64,000 nt of DNA from Lucifuga dentata (Eukaryota > Chordata > Actinopteri > Ophidiiformes > Bythitidae), in NCBI GenBank assembly GCA_014773175.1, contig VXCM01002510.1, forward strand, positions 1-64,000. The letters are read 5' to 3'. Positions 52,501 to 64,000 of the stretch are shown here, piece by piece (positions within the stretch are counted from its first letter, which is position 1; each line of letters opens with the position of its first letter). The notes under the pieces are model-generated. The model searched no databases, was not told the DNA's origin, and was given only the letters and a program-made list of their open reading frames with translations. The position numbers and the translations under genes are program-made.

Positions 52501-53462
52501 ATTGGTCAGATTGTGCCATCTGACTCTGACCACAGTCTTCATCACCAGCAGAATGGAGTGCTCATGACCGGGCATAATGACGTAATCCCTGATGACAAGT
52601 CAACTTTATGAGAGCATCATTATCACCTCACTCTGGTGGTGAAAGGTTGATAGCATACAAAAAAACAAAAAAAAAAAAAAAAANAAAAAAAAAAAAAAAC
52701 CACATAAATTTTTAAACAGAGCAATATATTACTTTGTTATTTTATGTGATCTTACTCTGAGCTCTTCGTTTTGTTTATGTGATGAGATGTGAAACCCCAT
52801 TAAGGCTGGGTGTCAGAATTTGATTGTACTGAATGAAATGCTTCAAAACTCCAAATTATCACACTATATTTGTAAAAAGAGTAATTATCTCATGTAATAT
52901 TCTTTTTGTAAACCTGGATTTCTAAAAGCCAAGAAGAGAATTTTAACATGAGAAGAGGTTGTAAAGCAGCGTATGCCTTGTATCTCAACACTTCATCGAT
53001 TGAAATAAGAAAATTCCAATATATTTTTGTAATAGGACCTGTCCCTAATTGCCAGGTGTTTTCCATATCCAAATGCAGATCATATTTTATTCAATTTGAA
53101 TAAAGAGGGGCCTTTAGCTAAAGCCACTGTAACAGCTGCAGCCCATTTATTCAGTAGTTATTTAGAACGTGAGCTTTTGTTTCCTCAAGAAAATGTTGGA
53201 ATGTTCATTGAACAAGCAGCAACATGACAGAAGCGTTCAACTTGCAGTAACAGTGGAGAACTGCAGAAATTCTTCTCTGACCTCAGACTCTCCCATTTCT
53301 CATTGCCCCGCCTCCCCCCCTCCTTTTCTCCTCCTCTCTCAGGTAGAGGAATAAACACCATGGTGGGAGCAGAAGGCAGGTCTGAGCAGGTGAGGGTGTG
53401 ACCCCTCCACGATTGGTCCACAAGAGACAGACAGCTAGATCGGTAGTGACAGAGGAGAAAAA
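46571..53462. other. Spacer between divergent tmc8 and tmc6
   Basis: No coding exon is recognised in 6.9 kb. Isolated plus-strand signals are a splice-donor-like GTAAGTTA at 48651 and AATAAA motifs near 49700, 50070 and 50206, which might belong to a non-coding transcript or an untranslated tmc6 exon. The spacer also holds the (TTGG)n array and two A/T runs carrying an N. The 5' UTRs and promoters of both tmc genes should lie at its two ends. Confidence 0.5.
50917..51100. repeat. (TTGG)n array with a duplicated segment at an N
   Basis: TTGG units with scattered CTGG variants. The segment 50972-51035 (ending GGCTGGCTCAAAAGGTT) recurs after the N at 51036, so the array length is not reliable. 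Its WLVG-type reading frame is a repeat artefact. Confidence 0.9.
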
Positions 53463-56400
53463 ATGGCTCACAATGTAAACTTTGACCTGAATCACCACTT
53501 CATGGAAACTGGACTAGAGTAAGTGTGAAAGAAGAAACAAGTCTTTCTGTGCCTCCTGTGTTCTTTCTACATTTATCTGTTTGCTGTGTCAAGTTGTCAG
53601 CTTGCCTAATACTATGTCACATGAAAACCATGAGAATTACACGGAAAGCGAGGGAAATAAGAAATGGAGATGACGGGATTAACCACGCTCTTTGATGTCT
53701 TGTTAGGCTGTAAAGGGGAAGGCAAGCCATGAAGCAGGATTTTCATGTGTTTTCTTTTTTCTTTTTTTTACTTCATTGTCTTCATAGGAAAGGCATTTGT
53801 TTGGTTGGAAGCCAGTGTCAGTGAAATGTATGTGACCCTTTTCCTTTGCTGTGTAGAAGTACCAAATCAAAGGCAACGGGACTTCCTGTCTTGTTTTTGT
53901 CTTCTTTTAAGACAAAAACAGCAAATCCAGTTGCTTTTGACAAAGATGACACAGGAAGAGGTAACACAGATGAGAATCTGGCTTGAACATGGAAACATTT
54001 CACTGTTATGCTATGAAATGAATTACTGAATATCTTCATAGACTTTCTGTGCTTTCTGGTTGCAGTTTTCCCCCTTTGAGTGTTCCAGGAACTGAGTCAG
54101 AGGGTGATCATATATATACATGCTTTATCAGTAGTTTGCTCAATGGAGAGCAGTCCTTGGAGAGTTTAGGGTCTTTATTAAAGTGTGACTTCAGAAAATC
54201 AGCCTGTTTTCTTGAGCTTGTATGTTTCTCTGCTCCCTCTTTATATGTGTGTCCTCATGTCATATGTTCCTCTGTCAGGAGTCCTGTGGATGAGGAAGGT
54301 GTTCATGACTCATTCAACCAGCTAATAGCAGAACAGACTCAGAATGGAGGACTATCTGAAGCCTTTGAGCTGCAGCAGCTACAGAGAGAACTGGATGAGG
54401 AGGGTCGAGGTAATCTGTGTTTGAAATTGCATAGAGGTGAAGGAGATATAGCGAGATGTGATATAGCTAAAAGTTGTCCAGACCAGTAAAAGGAACAAAT
54501 TTTGGATCTTATTTAGCTTTCCAGTGAATGTGTCGTTAACCTGTTTACAGTAACAATATTTGTCATCTGTTGTGTGTTTTTTTTTTTTTTTTNTTTTTTT
54601 TTTTTTTTTCCCTAGACAGTGTACCCTACCTCTCCGCTACTGAACGTGAGATTAGGGGAAGGAGAAGGGTACCAGAGGAATGGGATAATGATGATGAGGC
54701 AGGGCAGACAAACCCCCTCATAGCTGAACGCTGGTCCTCAGCCACCTTGAAGATCTTGTCCTCCATGCCCAGTCGCACCATTGGTGGGTCTTGCATATGG
54801 CCAGTAAAAGTAACCTAATACTAATGGAGAAAGTAATACTTACAAATAAATAAATACAGTGTCTTACTGTTGTGTGTAGACTTGTGTTTTTCCTGCAGCA
54901 CCCAGCAGACTGCTGCTATGAGATACCAGTCACAAATTGTGGTCATTCACTCATGACCATCCCTTTCTCAGTGAGATGGTCACTCAGTATCCTGCCAGTC
55001 ACTTTACGCTTTGGCTATATACCACTAGTTAGAAAAGTGTTTGAGAGATACAGCAGTTAGCATGTGAATGGACACAGACAAAAATATGAGAGTTTTTAAC
55101 TGGCATTTTGTGATGGGATGATTTAGTTCTTTTAATATTTAAAGAATTCCATGCTGCCTATGAAAGCTCTTAAAGCCTAATGAATAAACTCAAAAACATA
55201 TGGTATTTAGGCTAGGAATAAAGAATTAGTTGTAGTTCCTGAAAAAAAAAAAACTTCTTGGGTATATAATGTTTTATATACAGGTGGAAACAGTAGTGAG
55301 GTGATGTCAGCATCTGTTGCCTCAGTGATAAACAAGTTTTTAACCCTGTGTGTTGATGCCATACTGAACACAGCAAATCTGTTACAGTTGAGCAAAGTTT
55401 CATGGGGAAGCAGTTTTTCTGTCGTCTTCCTGTTAGGCTCTGTGGCAGGTTGGGTGCTTTAGCGTGCTTATGTCTCCAGCTATGAAACATGAAGATGGTG
55501 ACTGATATGACTATTTATCTTCACCTTCAGCCCACAGATAGCTGATGTCTTTCTTAAGCAGTGCCAGAATGAGATATCAATTTGTCTTTCACCATCAGAA
55601 GCGGACGTGCAATGTAATCTACTTGCCATGTTCCATCATAAAAACAATTTTGTTTTAACATACAGTATTGCTTTATGATGTACAGCTACCACCAATTCTT
55701 TAATATGGCAGATTATTATGTTATTTTTGTTTCCTCATTCTCTGCCAACATTGAGTTTTTGTTGATTTTACTTAAGCACTTAGGAACCAGTTTCTGTGTA
55801 GGTAAACACTGGGCCAGTGAACAGTTTGCCAGATATGGATTGTAACACTTCATATGTGACATTTACTCCATCAAGAGAGATTTACTTCCAAATCCAAAAC
55901 AAATGTTTGCACAACTTCATTTAGATTTGTCTTTGACTACAACTGTATGTTGAGGAATTGCTCAGCATTAGCAGAGGTACTCACAGAGGGATGATTTATT
56001 CAGTGAATAAATCATCCTGATAATATCTCTGAATAGTCTGATCATTACTCCTCTCATCCTTCTCTGGCAGGCCGGAGCCAGGGAGCCATTATCTCTCAGT
56101 ACTACAACAAGACCATGCAGCTTCGGAGACGCAAGCAGAGCAGACCCTCTATACAAAATTTCTCCCGCTCTGCCAGACCCAGCATACGCGGATATGGCAT
56201 GGAGTCGGATAGTACGGATACAGACAGCATGGAGGGTGAGGAGTCACACCAGCATGCTTGCTCTCTTTGTACACTGAGAATTAGAGAATGTGTACATGAG
56301 AATTTAAATAATTCATTTTGCCAAGTTTACAAGGTAACCAATGCCACCCCTGTGTATTTTATAGTGAGTAAGAAGGATCGGCTGGTTAACAACCTGCAGA

Positions 56401-57070
56401 ACCTGTCAGTCGGCGACAGAATCAGGATGCTCAGAGCGATGCCGCTCAGCGTGGCAGAGAAGAGTGAACTCAGGTACATGTGGATCTTATTGCTGTGCTC
56501 ATATAGCAGGTTAAGCCTCATTTGTAATTGCGTCAGTCTGAATTTCTGTCTCTGATTCTCTGACAACAGGACGTTAGTATTACAAAAGGAAAGACGAACT
56601 GGTAGTCGGATCCCCTGTTGCAGTCAGCTCAAATATTACATCATCATTGTGAGTCACTTACACCACCAGTAACTTCTTTCTCTTTCCTCCTAATGTTAGG
56701 TCATAAAAATCATATTAGCTTGATAATAGTTTTATTCAGAACATGGGTCTCAAACAGGTTCATGGATGGCAGAGGGGCATCCTGCCTAAGTTTTTAACAG
56801 CAGCTTGTGTGAGTGCTAAGCTTTGCCCAGTGTGCACACCCTTTGCGCAACATGAGTTTCTATTGCGTAACAACTGAAACTACCTGTCTAGACATAATGT
56901 TCTGTTTTATGATGAACTTGGTTGTTCTTGTTTCAAAAAAACTTTGATTATATTTTTATATTTCAGGTGGGCTGAAATGTGTGTAAAAAGTGATTCTCCT
57001 GAAAGATAACTGGAGTATCACCAGTGTTTAAAATAATATGGGACATGGGTACACATATATGTGCACATGT

Positions 57071-57113
<43 letters not shown>

Positions 57114-59539
57114 TGCATAAATAAACAGCACAACACATTCTTTTCTGAGTCTGTAATTGGGTATGTGTGTATGTTTTTCCTTAAGGTGTTATCCAGGCAC
57201 TGTTGCAAAAACATGTATGCTCTTTGAATGTAAATTATATTTGAGACCTTTAACAACAAATGTACGAACACGTTGACAGTTAGGAACTGTACTGATGTAT
57301 TGTGAGTAGTTTTTAGTAGAAAATAAAAAGTTTGGGCCTTGATTTTTATACACTGCAGTTTGAAGAAAAAAAACAAAACAAAACTGATGGTTAGACCCAG
57401 ATTATCCCTTCTTTCCAAACATGCAAAAAACTTTAGCTGGGACTTAATTTGCCTCAGACGATGGTTGGATTTTTTTTGCACAGACAGTAAAAGACAGTGA
57501 TAGTTTGATAAAATCCTTCCTGCACCATTTGCTGAAAAATGTTGAGTTAGAAGGAGGTTACGTTGACACATAAATAGTTGTAGCCCATCTGAGTTAGAGC
57601 TTTCTACGCAAGTTTTAGAGCTTGAACAAGGCATCCCTCATGGTACACATGCCAGTGAGTCTGTAAAGCAGCATCCTGTGAGCCTAATGATTTGGGTTTT
57701 TTTTTGTTATCTTGCCCCTTGTCTCACTGTCCACCTCCCTAGGCCGCCCGGCACAGCTGGTACAGCTGGCTGTCCTTCCTGCACTCCCTCCAGCTATGGC
57801 ATGTGGCGCTCAAGCGAGTGAGCGGGCGTTTCGGCACTGGCGTCCTCTCGTACTTCCTGTTTCTCAAGACTCTTCTCTTCTTTAACCTTTTCCTGTTCTT
57901 GGTGACGGGTGCGTTCTTGGTGCTGCCTCAAGCCGTGCACCCTCCACCTCCCCCACCTCAGGAGCATCTGTACTTCACTGGCCTGGAGCTCCTCACCGGA
58001 GCAGTAAGCGCTGTGTGCTGTGCTAACCGTTATCAATACCTCTTGAAGGCGCTTAGGCTCTGAAGCTTCTTCTCTGAAACACTCATTATGTCCTTAATGT
58101 GTGTCATCAGGAGGCTGAGAACTAAATGTTTTGTCAGAATATCAGAATCCATCAGTCTTTAAACATTGAAACTGTTGTCAAACAAAAATCATGAAAAATA
58201 TGGCAGCAGGTATTTATATCACAAGGTCAAAATACTGCATTACAAGGAAAATCCCTATGGTTTAAATATTAAACTTATATTAATTACTCAAAAATATAGC
58301 GTTAATAAAAAGTCTTCAAGTATCAAAAGCAAATAGTATTTTGCTGTTCCAGGTGGAGCTGAATCTGACTACTTTATCATGTTGAGGATCGTAAACTTCA
58401 TTAATGCTTCATATGCTTCTGTCCAGTGAAAAACCTATTGGCTGTATTTTAGGAAGTTTTCATGTTTTTAAGTTAATTTAGGGATTTGTGTTCTGTATAG
58501 CTTGAGAAAATTCCCTAATCTCCTTCCATTTCTAAAACTCATCTAGTATCTAAAAGTAATTATATCATCAAACTAAGACAAGGCCACTTTCCAGAGTTCC
58601 TGCCAAGTTGACATTTTGACAACAGTAATATTTTATGAGCTTTGTTTCACATTCAATGATCTTATTGTGCGATGTAAGTATTTACTACAGCCATCAAGTG
58701 AATATAGTGGAATATCTGTAAGTGCAATATCTGAATATACTGTAACAGTGCAATATCTGACAAGTAGTATGTGGAGTAAATATACTTATTTACTTCCCAT
58801 CCTTGCCCTTTTTATGTTCTGATCCAAACCAGGTATGTTAAAATCATGTGAATCAAATTTAAATGCCTATTTTTTTTATTCTGTTTGCTTCTTATGATAT
58901 TATATTGCTAACAAAATATGAAATGATCGTATGACCCAGTCTACTTATCTTCAAAATGATAAACAGGAAGCTGAATAAGTGTCTTCTCCTTCTCTTCCTG
59001 TCTCAGGGTTATTTCTCTGACTCAGTGATGTACTATGGATATTACTCTAATTTCACCCTGCATAAGGGCTGCAGGGATGATGGTAGAGGGCAGAATGCAT
59101 CCAATGGAACCAATGGAACCACACCTGACTGTTTGTCACAGGGCCTCTCTTACAATATGCCGCTCGCATACTTCTTCACCATTGGAATGTCCTTCTTCGC
59201 TACATGTATCATCCTGGTGTACAGGTATAGGGCATGGTTTGAGGGAAACGCTGAATTGAGCCTCGTGAAAATGAAAATGTGCCTCTCAAATGTGCTATAC
59301 AGTAATTATATAGTGTATATGCGTATACTATATTTAATATACTAATTTTGATGTATATTTACATGTGCTCTACAGCTTTTCAAAGTCATTTGGTCAGAGT
59401 TTCCGAATTGACAAGTCACACAGTATCCTGGCCATGAAGGTTTTCAGTTCCTGGGACTTCAAAGTCGTTAAGAAAACCTCCATCAAACTCATGTCTGAAA
59501 ACATCTGCACCCAAGTCAAGGTATATGTGTGACCACATA

Positions 59540-59579
<40 letters not shown>

Positions 59580-62500
59580 AACTTACAAAAACACATTCTC
59601 CCTCCCTCTCCATCACCTAATTGGCAGACAGGAATGTGTCGAGCGAATGCATTCTTTTCTGTCTTTATTCCTCTCTTTGTCCCTCCCTTACAATGCCCCT
59701 TTGTCATGCCTCTCACCCTTTTTTTTTCCCTCTCTCATATCTGTCCTCTTCCTCCCTCCTCAGGAGCTGTTGTCAGAAGTGAATCATAAGAAGGTGAAGA
59801 AGTCTGTGTGCCAGAATTTGTGGAGACTGACAGTTCATGGCCTGGCCTGGGCTATCTGCTTAGGAAGCACTGCTGCCTGTCTGCTCGCCATTTACTACTT
59901 CTCTGAATACGTGCACCAGGTGAGGCAATGGGGGGGGGGTAAGTTTTACATTTCCTCGTGCATCGAACGCACACTCAAAGCAGCGTCGCCATGAAGCTTG
60001 TGCGTGAGTGTCCACCACTTCTCTTAACACTTCAAATTATGCGTGTGCGCGCGCATGTGTGTGTGACAGGTGTGTGGAGACGGCGACATTGCAAACTGTG
60101 TTGTAAATGCGTGCTGCAGCATCACGTTGCACACAAAAGGAAAGTCACGTTTTCAAAAATGAAAAGAGAGAAAAGAAAGAGAAGAGAGGGAGGAGAAAGG
60201 GTGACAGCTTGTTACTCAGTTTTTCAGGAAGAAAGGTGAGTTAATGACTTCATGTGTGCTGCTACAGAGTGTAAACATACATGTGCTGTGTATATTCCAT
60301 ACAGTATGGAATATACACAGGTTACCATGAGTGTGATGTTATTATGTTTTCTTCAACTTGTCACCCTCTCCTGCAGGACATATATGAGAAGTTTTATTTT
60401 TATATGAACATAAAATAGTGTATTTTTCCCACAACAAATAACTATTATACAAAATAGCTTAATTCAGTCTATGTTAAAGTGAGAGTAACTTTAGGTCATG
60501 TTGGTGTTATATATGACAACATACTATTGAAGAAGAGTCAGGGAGAAGTTAGGAGGTTGAGGAAGGGGTGAAAGACACCACAGATCAAAATGAGGATATA
60601 AGAACATATCTGGCAGCAGACAGTGAGAAAGCAAAGGGAAAAAAAATATTTTACTATGTATATTTTTGATTACAAGTACAAACCTGAAAAAATATAATAT
60701 TTAAAGTTTTTATAGCTTTGATTGGGTTCTGGAGGAGTATTTGTACACAGTTGGCTTCAGATGGTGGTGCCCAAAGAGATTTCTTTTCATGTGGCCCAAA
60801 ATTTCTGACAGCGCCCCTGGCTACCAGCACCCACAGTCAACATACTGTAGTCCTGTATTGTATGTTCCCACCTCACTGAGGTCATGTATGTGCTCATGTA
60901 TGTGCTCTGACTGTGAGCCAGTCAGATCAACTTGTCACAGTGAGTATACCAGACAATCTGCCCATTGGGTGACATGTTAAGTGGAACTCTAATATCTTCT
61001 CTGGTCTCATCACTGAATGTTCCACTCAGACCCCGACTGCATATAGTAGCAACAAAAAGATATATTAGCAATGACAAATTGATGGCAATTATTTTTGGTA
61101 AGTTAATTGTTTTTAGTCTATTGCACTTTAGTCACAAAACACATTCTTGTGCATGTGGAAGATGGCGGGACAAGCAGCCGTACCATTACTCGCTCTCTCT
61201 CCCCAACAGGACCTCCGGCGCAGGTCTCGGAGTGTCTTTGAAGAACCTTTGTTGAAGGAGGCCAGCCTGCTTGCTCTCCCTGTGGTCGTGTCCCTCATCA
61301 ACCTGCTGCTTCCTGGCTTGTTCAATGCAGCTGCTTGGATGGAGGACTATGAGTCACCCAGCGTACGCACATATGTCGCCATTATCCGGTATGAGCAGAG
61401 GAACTTCTTGTTGCAGGTAAAGAGTTGTCGGAGTGGAATTGATGGTGTAGGTTGACACTTTGTTGTTTGGTCTTTGTGTTCCCTAGAAACTTGATGTTGA
61501 AAGTGAGTGTGCTTGTGGTCCTTTGCTACCACTGGCTGGGCCGGGCGGCTGTTGACCAGAGTCTGGGCTTGAAGGTACATGAGTCTGACATCATTTGTAC
61601 TGTATAACGTTTTGATTTTAGCCCTGCCTCAGCAGACGCTGTACGCTCACCACTGTATTAACAATAGCTTTATCAAGATGATGATTAGAGATGATGTTGT
61701 TTTGCATGTTGTTGGTGTGAGCCTGGCTTTATGTTTCTGTAGTGCTGGGAGAGTTTTGTTGGCCAGGAGCTTTATCGCTTCCTACTCATGGACTTCATCT
61801 TCACTGTCCTGGACACTTTGTTTGGAGAGTTTCTCTGGAGGTGAGCCATTTATTATGTCCACAAAGCTTTCTATCTTGTTGTTTTGTTGACAGGATAACT
61901 TTCAACAGTAATAAGTCCTGAATTAAAACTTGTTCTCTGTGGTTCTTTACTTTCAGCCAACAAGAAAACTAATATGCATATATATAAAATCTCTTTCTCC
62001 ATTGTTCTTTATATTTGACAGTCTCTTTCTGTTATATAGATTTTTTTATCATCTCATTTGATCTTCTGCTGCGATCTACAGGTTGTTTTCTGAGAAAGTG
62101 CTGAAGAGGAGGAGAAAGCCAGTGTTTGATATTGCCAGGAATGTCTTGGAACTCATTTATGGACAGACATTAGCCTGGTACAAAATTTACTGCTGAGATG
62201 GCCATACAGTCATGCTTAGTAAAATCAAATTTGTGCTTGAGTTTAGTTAATGATACTGAGTTTGTGTTTTTCAGGCTGGGTGTTCTCTTCACACCTCTCC
62301 TTCCTTCAGTACAGATTCTCAAACTCTTGCTGCTTTTCTATATCAAGAAGGTACTGTGACCTCACCTACCGAACTGTTGCCCCAGTAATCTTCTCACAAC
62401 CTCGGAGCAAAACTCATCAATGTGATCCCAAAATAGCATACCTGCATGAATCAAGTTAGAAATTATTGAACACGATTTATGTAACTTAATCATATTGACA

Positions 62501-63985
62501 AATTAGTTTTTCAGCTAGTTCATAAGTTGCCGATGAGCTTATCAATTAACTGAATATCAGTTGATAAACTGGTTTCTCATTGGCTGGACAAGCTGTACTT
62601 GTTCAATTTCTACTCACACTACTTCTGTTTTCTCTTTTTTTGTTTTTTCTTCCTATTTACAATTTACTCCCTCCACTCCATTCTCCACTCTTTCTCATTT
62701 CTCAACAATAGACATTTTTGTACCTTCTTCTGCTCATGCATTGTACACACTGTATATCATGTGTGGTGTGTCAGATAAAATATATACACTATACTGCCTT
62801 TTTATGTATTACATGTGTATCGTATATGTAGAATGCCGTCTTGTGAGACCAGTATGACTTTCTCACTCCCAAGTTTCTGTCTGTTGAGATGTAAACTGGG
62901 ATGGAGGAGGTGACCTCTGACCCCACCCTATGTTGTGTCTTCCTACAGGGCAGTGTAATGATGAACTGCCAGGCCCCCAGGAAGCCATACAGAGTTAGCC
63001 AGATGACCACCACTTTCATAGCTTTCCTCTGCTTCCCCTCCTTCCTGGGTGTCTCTGTGTTTGTCACATACACCATGTGGAGGTACACACACATAAACAC
63101 ACACAAATAAAAATACAAATGCGCTCATGCATTCTAGTATTGTGGAAATCGTATTCACATACTGCATTTATAATGTTGTTCCTAAGCCATTTTAAATCTT
63201 ATAAAAATAATCCTTATTGATGGTCACCTTAAACCTGCTGTATTTGGTGTTCTTAATCAAATGACTGCGTTAAGTCGAATGGCTCTCACCCCTCCATAGA
63301 AAACTGTATAAGCAGCTGTTTCCAGCAGCAAGCTCAGACAGGCTGGTGTATGCTACCTGCCAAGAAAACATCAGAGAGGCAAAATAAATGAGGGACTAGT
63401 AATAACAAGTGTGTATCAAGCAGCCAAAGACCTAGATGTTTTCTCAGGAGTTGGTGGTTAGTTACATTCATCAGAAACATGGTCCCCAATGGTATGCTCA
63501 TGTTGCTGTGAGTCTGCCAGACACAATAGCCATAAAAACTTGTTGAGGGTTGGGGTTTTTTTTTAAACACTTTTAGTTTCTACTATACAATATATACAAG
63601 GCATGCACATGTCTGTTATCTACACTGCATAAACAGAACACACACAGTTGTAAACATAGAGTGTCATGTATAAGTCCTGACATTAAAACCAATGAGTGCA
63701 ACGCTACATACATGGACATATCCAGTGTATTCATCTCTTCTCTTGCTTACTGTCTTCACATAGACACAATCACACATATAATCTTAAACATGTGTACTCT
63801 CTCTTCAGCATCACGCCGTCTTCAACATGCGGTCCGTTTCGTGGCCTTAAAACTATGTTCCAGTCAGGGAAGCTGTGGATGGCACAACTGGAAAAAGACA
63901 ATCCCAACCTGTCCCTGCTGGCCAGGGCACACTCATACCTGGTGGAAAACCCCATCTTCCTTTTCCTGGCAGCTGGCATCTTTCT
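53463..63985 (+). CDS. tmc6: Transmembrane channel-like protein 6 (EVER1), 17 exons, 3' end missing
   Basis: TMC-family partner of TMC8. Exons: 53463-53518, 54279-54409, 54616-54783, 56071-56235, 56365-56473, 56570-56648, 57743-58003, 59007-59224, 59376-59520, 59764-59919, 61210-61388, 61487-61574, 61743-61840, 62082-62177, 62275-62350, 62949-63082, 63809-63985. Phases agree for 778 residues; the last exon ends at a donor, so the C-terminus is outside. Diagnostic pieces: [59 protein letters not shown], the TMC signature [14 protein letters not shown] from residue 586, [26 protein letters not shown] and STCGPFR. These follow human TMC6 closely. The start MAHNVNFD is the in-frame ATG nearest the conserved exon 2; an upstream ATG at 53359 runs to a stop within 14 codons. 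Confidence 0.95.
57072..57110. repeat. (CA)n microsatellite
   Basis: About 19 CA units in a tmc6 intron. Confidence 0.95.
59542..59577. repeat. (CT)n microsatellite
   Basis: About 18 CT units just downstream of the tmc6 exon ending at 59520. Confidence 0.95.
60286..60320. repeat. Perfect 17-bp palindrome, 1-nt centre
   Basis: The arms CTGTGTATATTCCATAC (60286-60302) and its exact reverse complement (60304-60320) flank a single A, in the 1.3 kb tmc6 intron. Confidence 0.9.
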
Positions 63986-64000
63986 GTGAGTGTGTACGCA

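Noticed and set aside
53359..53400. Upstream ATG (MVGAEGRSEQ) as the tmc6 start
   Set aside because: It reaches a stop within 14 codons and does not join in frame to the MAHNVNFD exon; more likely 5' UTR.
56963..57634. 223-codon minus-strand frame inside a tmc6 intron
   Set aside because: It is low-complexity, crosses a (CA)n tract, resembles no known protein and lies antisense within an intron between two well-defined exons.
1..64000. CRISPR arrays, tRNA or rRNA genes, operon-type features
   Set aside because: None seen; the simple tandem repeats here lack unique spacers and the sequence is vertebrate nuclear DNA.

Overview
The window is nuclear DNA of a ray-finned fish. Genes are split into short exons with GT-AG introns, introns and spacers are AT-rich and full of (GT)n, (GA)n and (GATA)n tracts, and the coding content is vertebrate. 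I recognise seven protein-coding genes, all assembled here by joining exons whose splice phases agree. The order afmid - tk1 - syngr2 - [two Ig-domain genes] - tmc8 - tmc6 matches, as I recall it, the human 17q25.3 block AFMID-TK1-SYNGR2-C17orf99(IL-40)-TMC8-TMC6.

Layout. 1-2785: no gene recognised, apart from one possible untranslated first exon of a gene leaving to the left. 2786-7719 (minus): afmid, kynurenine formamidase, 11 exons. 7720-9940: spacer with a dead LINE 3' end and the tk1 promoter. 9941-13826 (plus): tk1, thymidine kinase 1, 7 exons, followed by a near-identical tandem copy of exons 6-7. 14817-18276: no gene seen. 18277-25476 (minus): syngr2, 4 exons with a 5.2 kb first intron rich in repeats. 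27180-31802 and 32477-37762 (minus): two tandem genes, each encoding a signal peptide, four Ig domains and one membrane span. 38697-46570 (minus): tmc8, 16 exons, complete. 46571-53462: 6.9 kb spacer between the divergent tmc genes. 53463 to the right edge (plus): tmc6, 17 exons seen, 3' end outside the window.

Joint roles. tk1 (dTMP salvage) and afmid (tryptophan/kynurenine catabolism) are divergent neighbours. tmc6 and tmc8 (EVER1/EVER2 in human) are known to act as a membrane complex and are divergent here too. The two Ig genes sit exactly where mammals carry the cytokine gene IL-40. Their Ig domains share sequence features with IL-40, but both are predicted membrane proteins; this is the most interesting part of the window.

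Caution on assembly. Sixteen isolated N bases lie in homopolymers or between identical direct repeats, which looks like forced joins of overlapping contig ends. The tk1 exon duplication may have a related cause. Functions are inferred from sequence and family knowledge; no database search was run.
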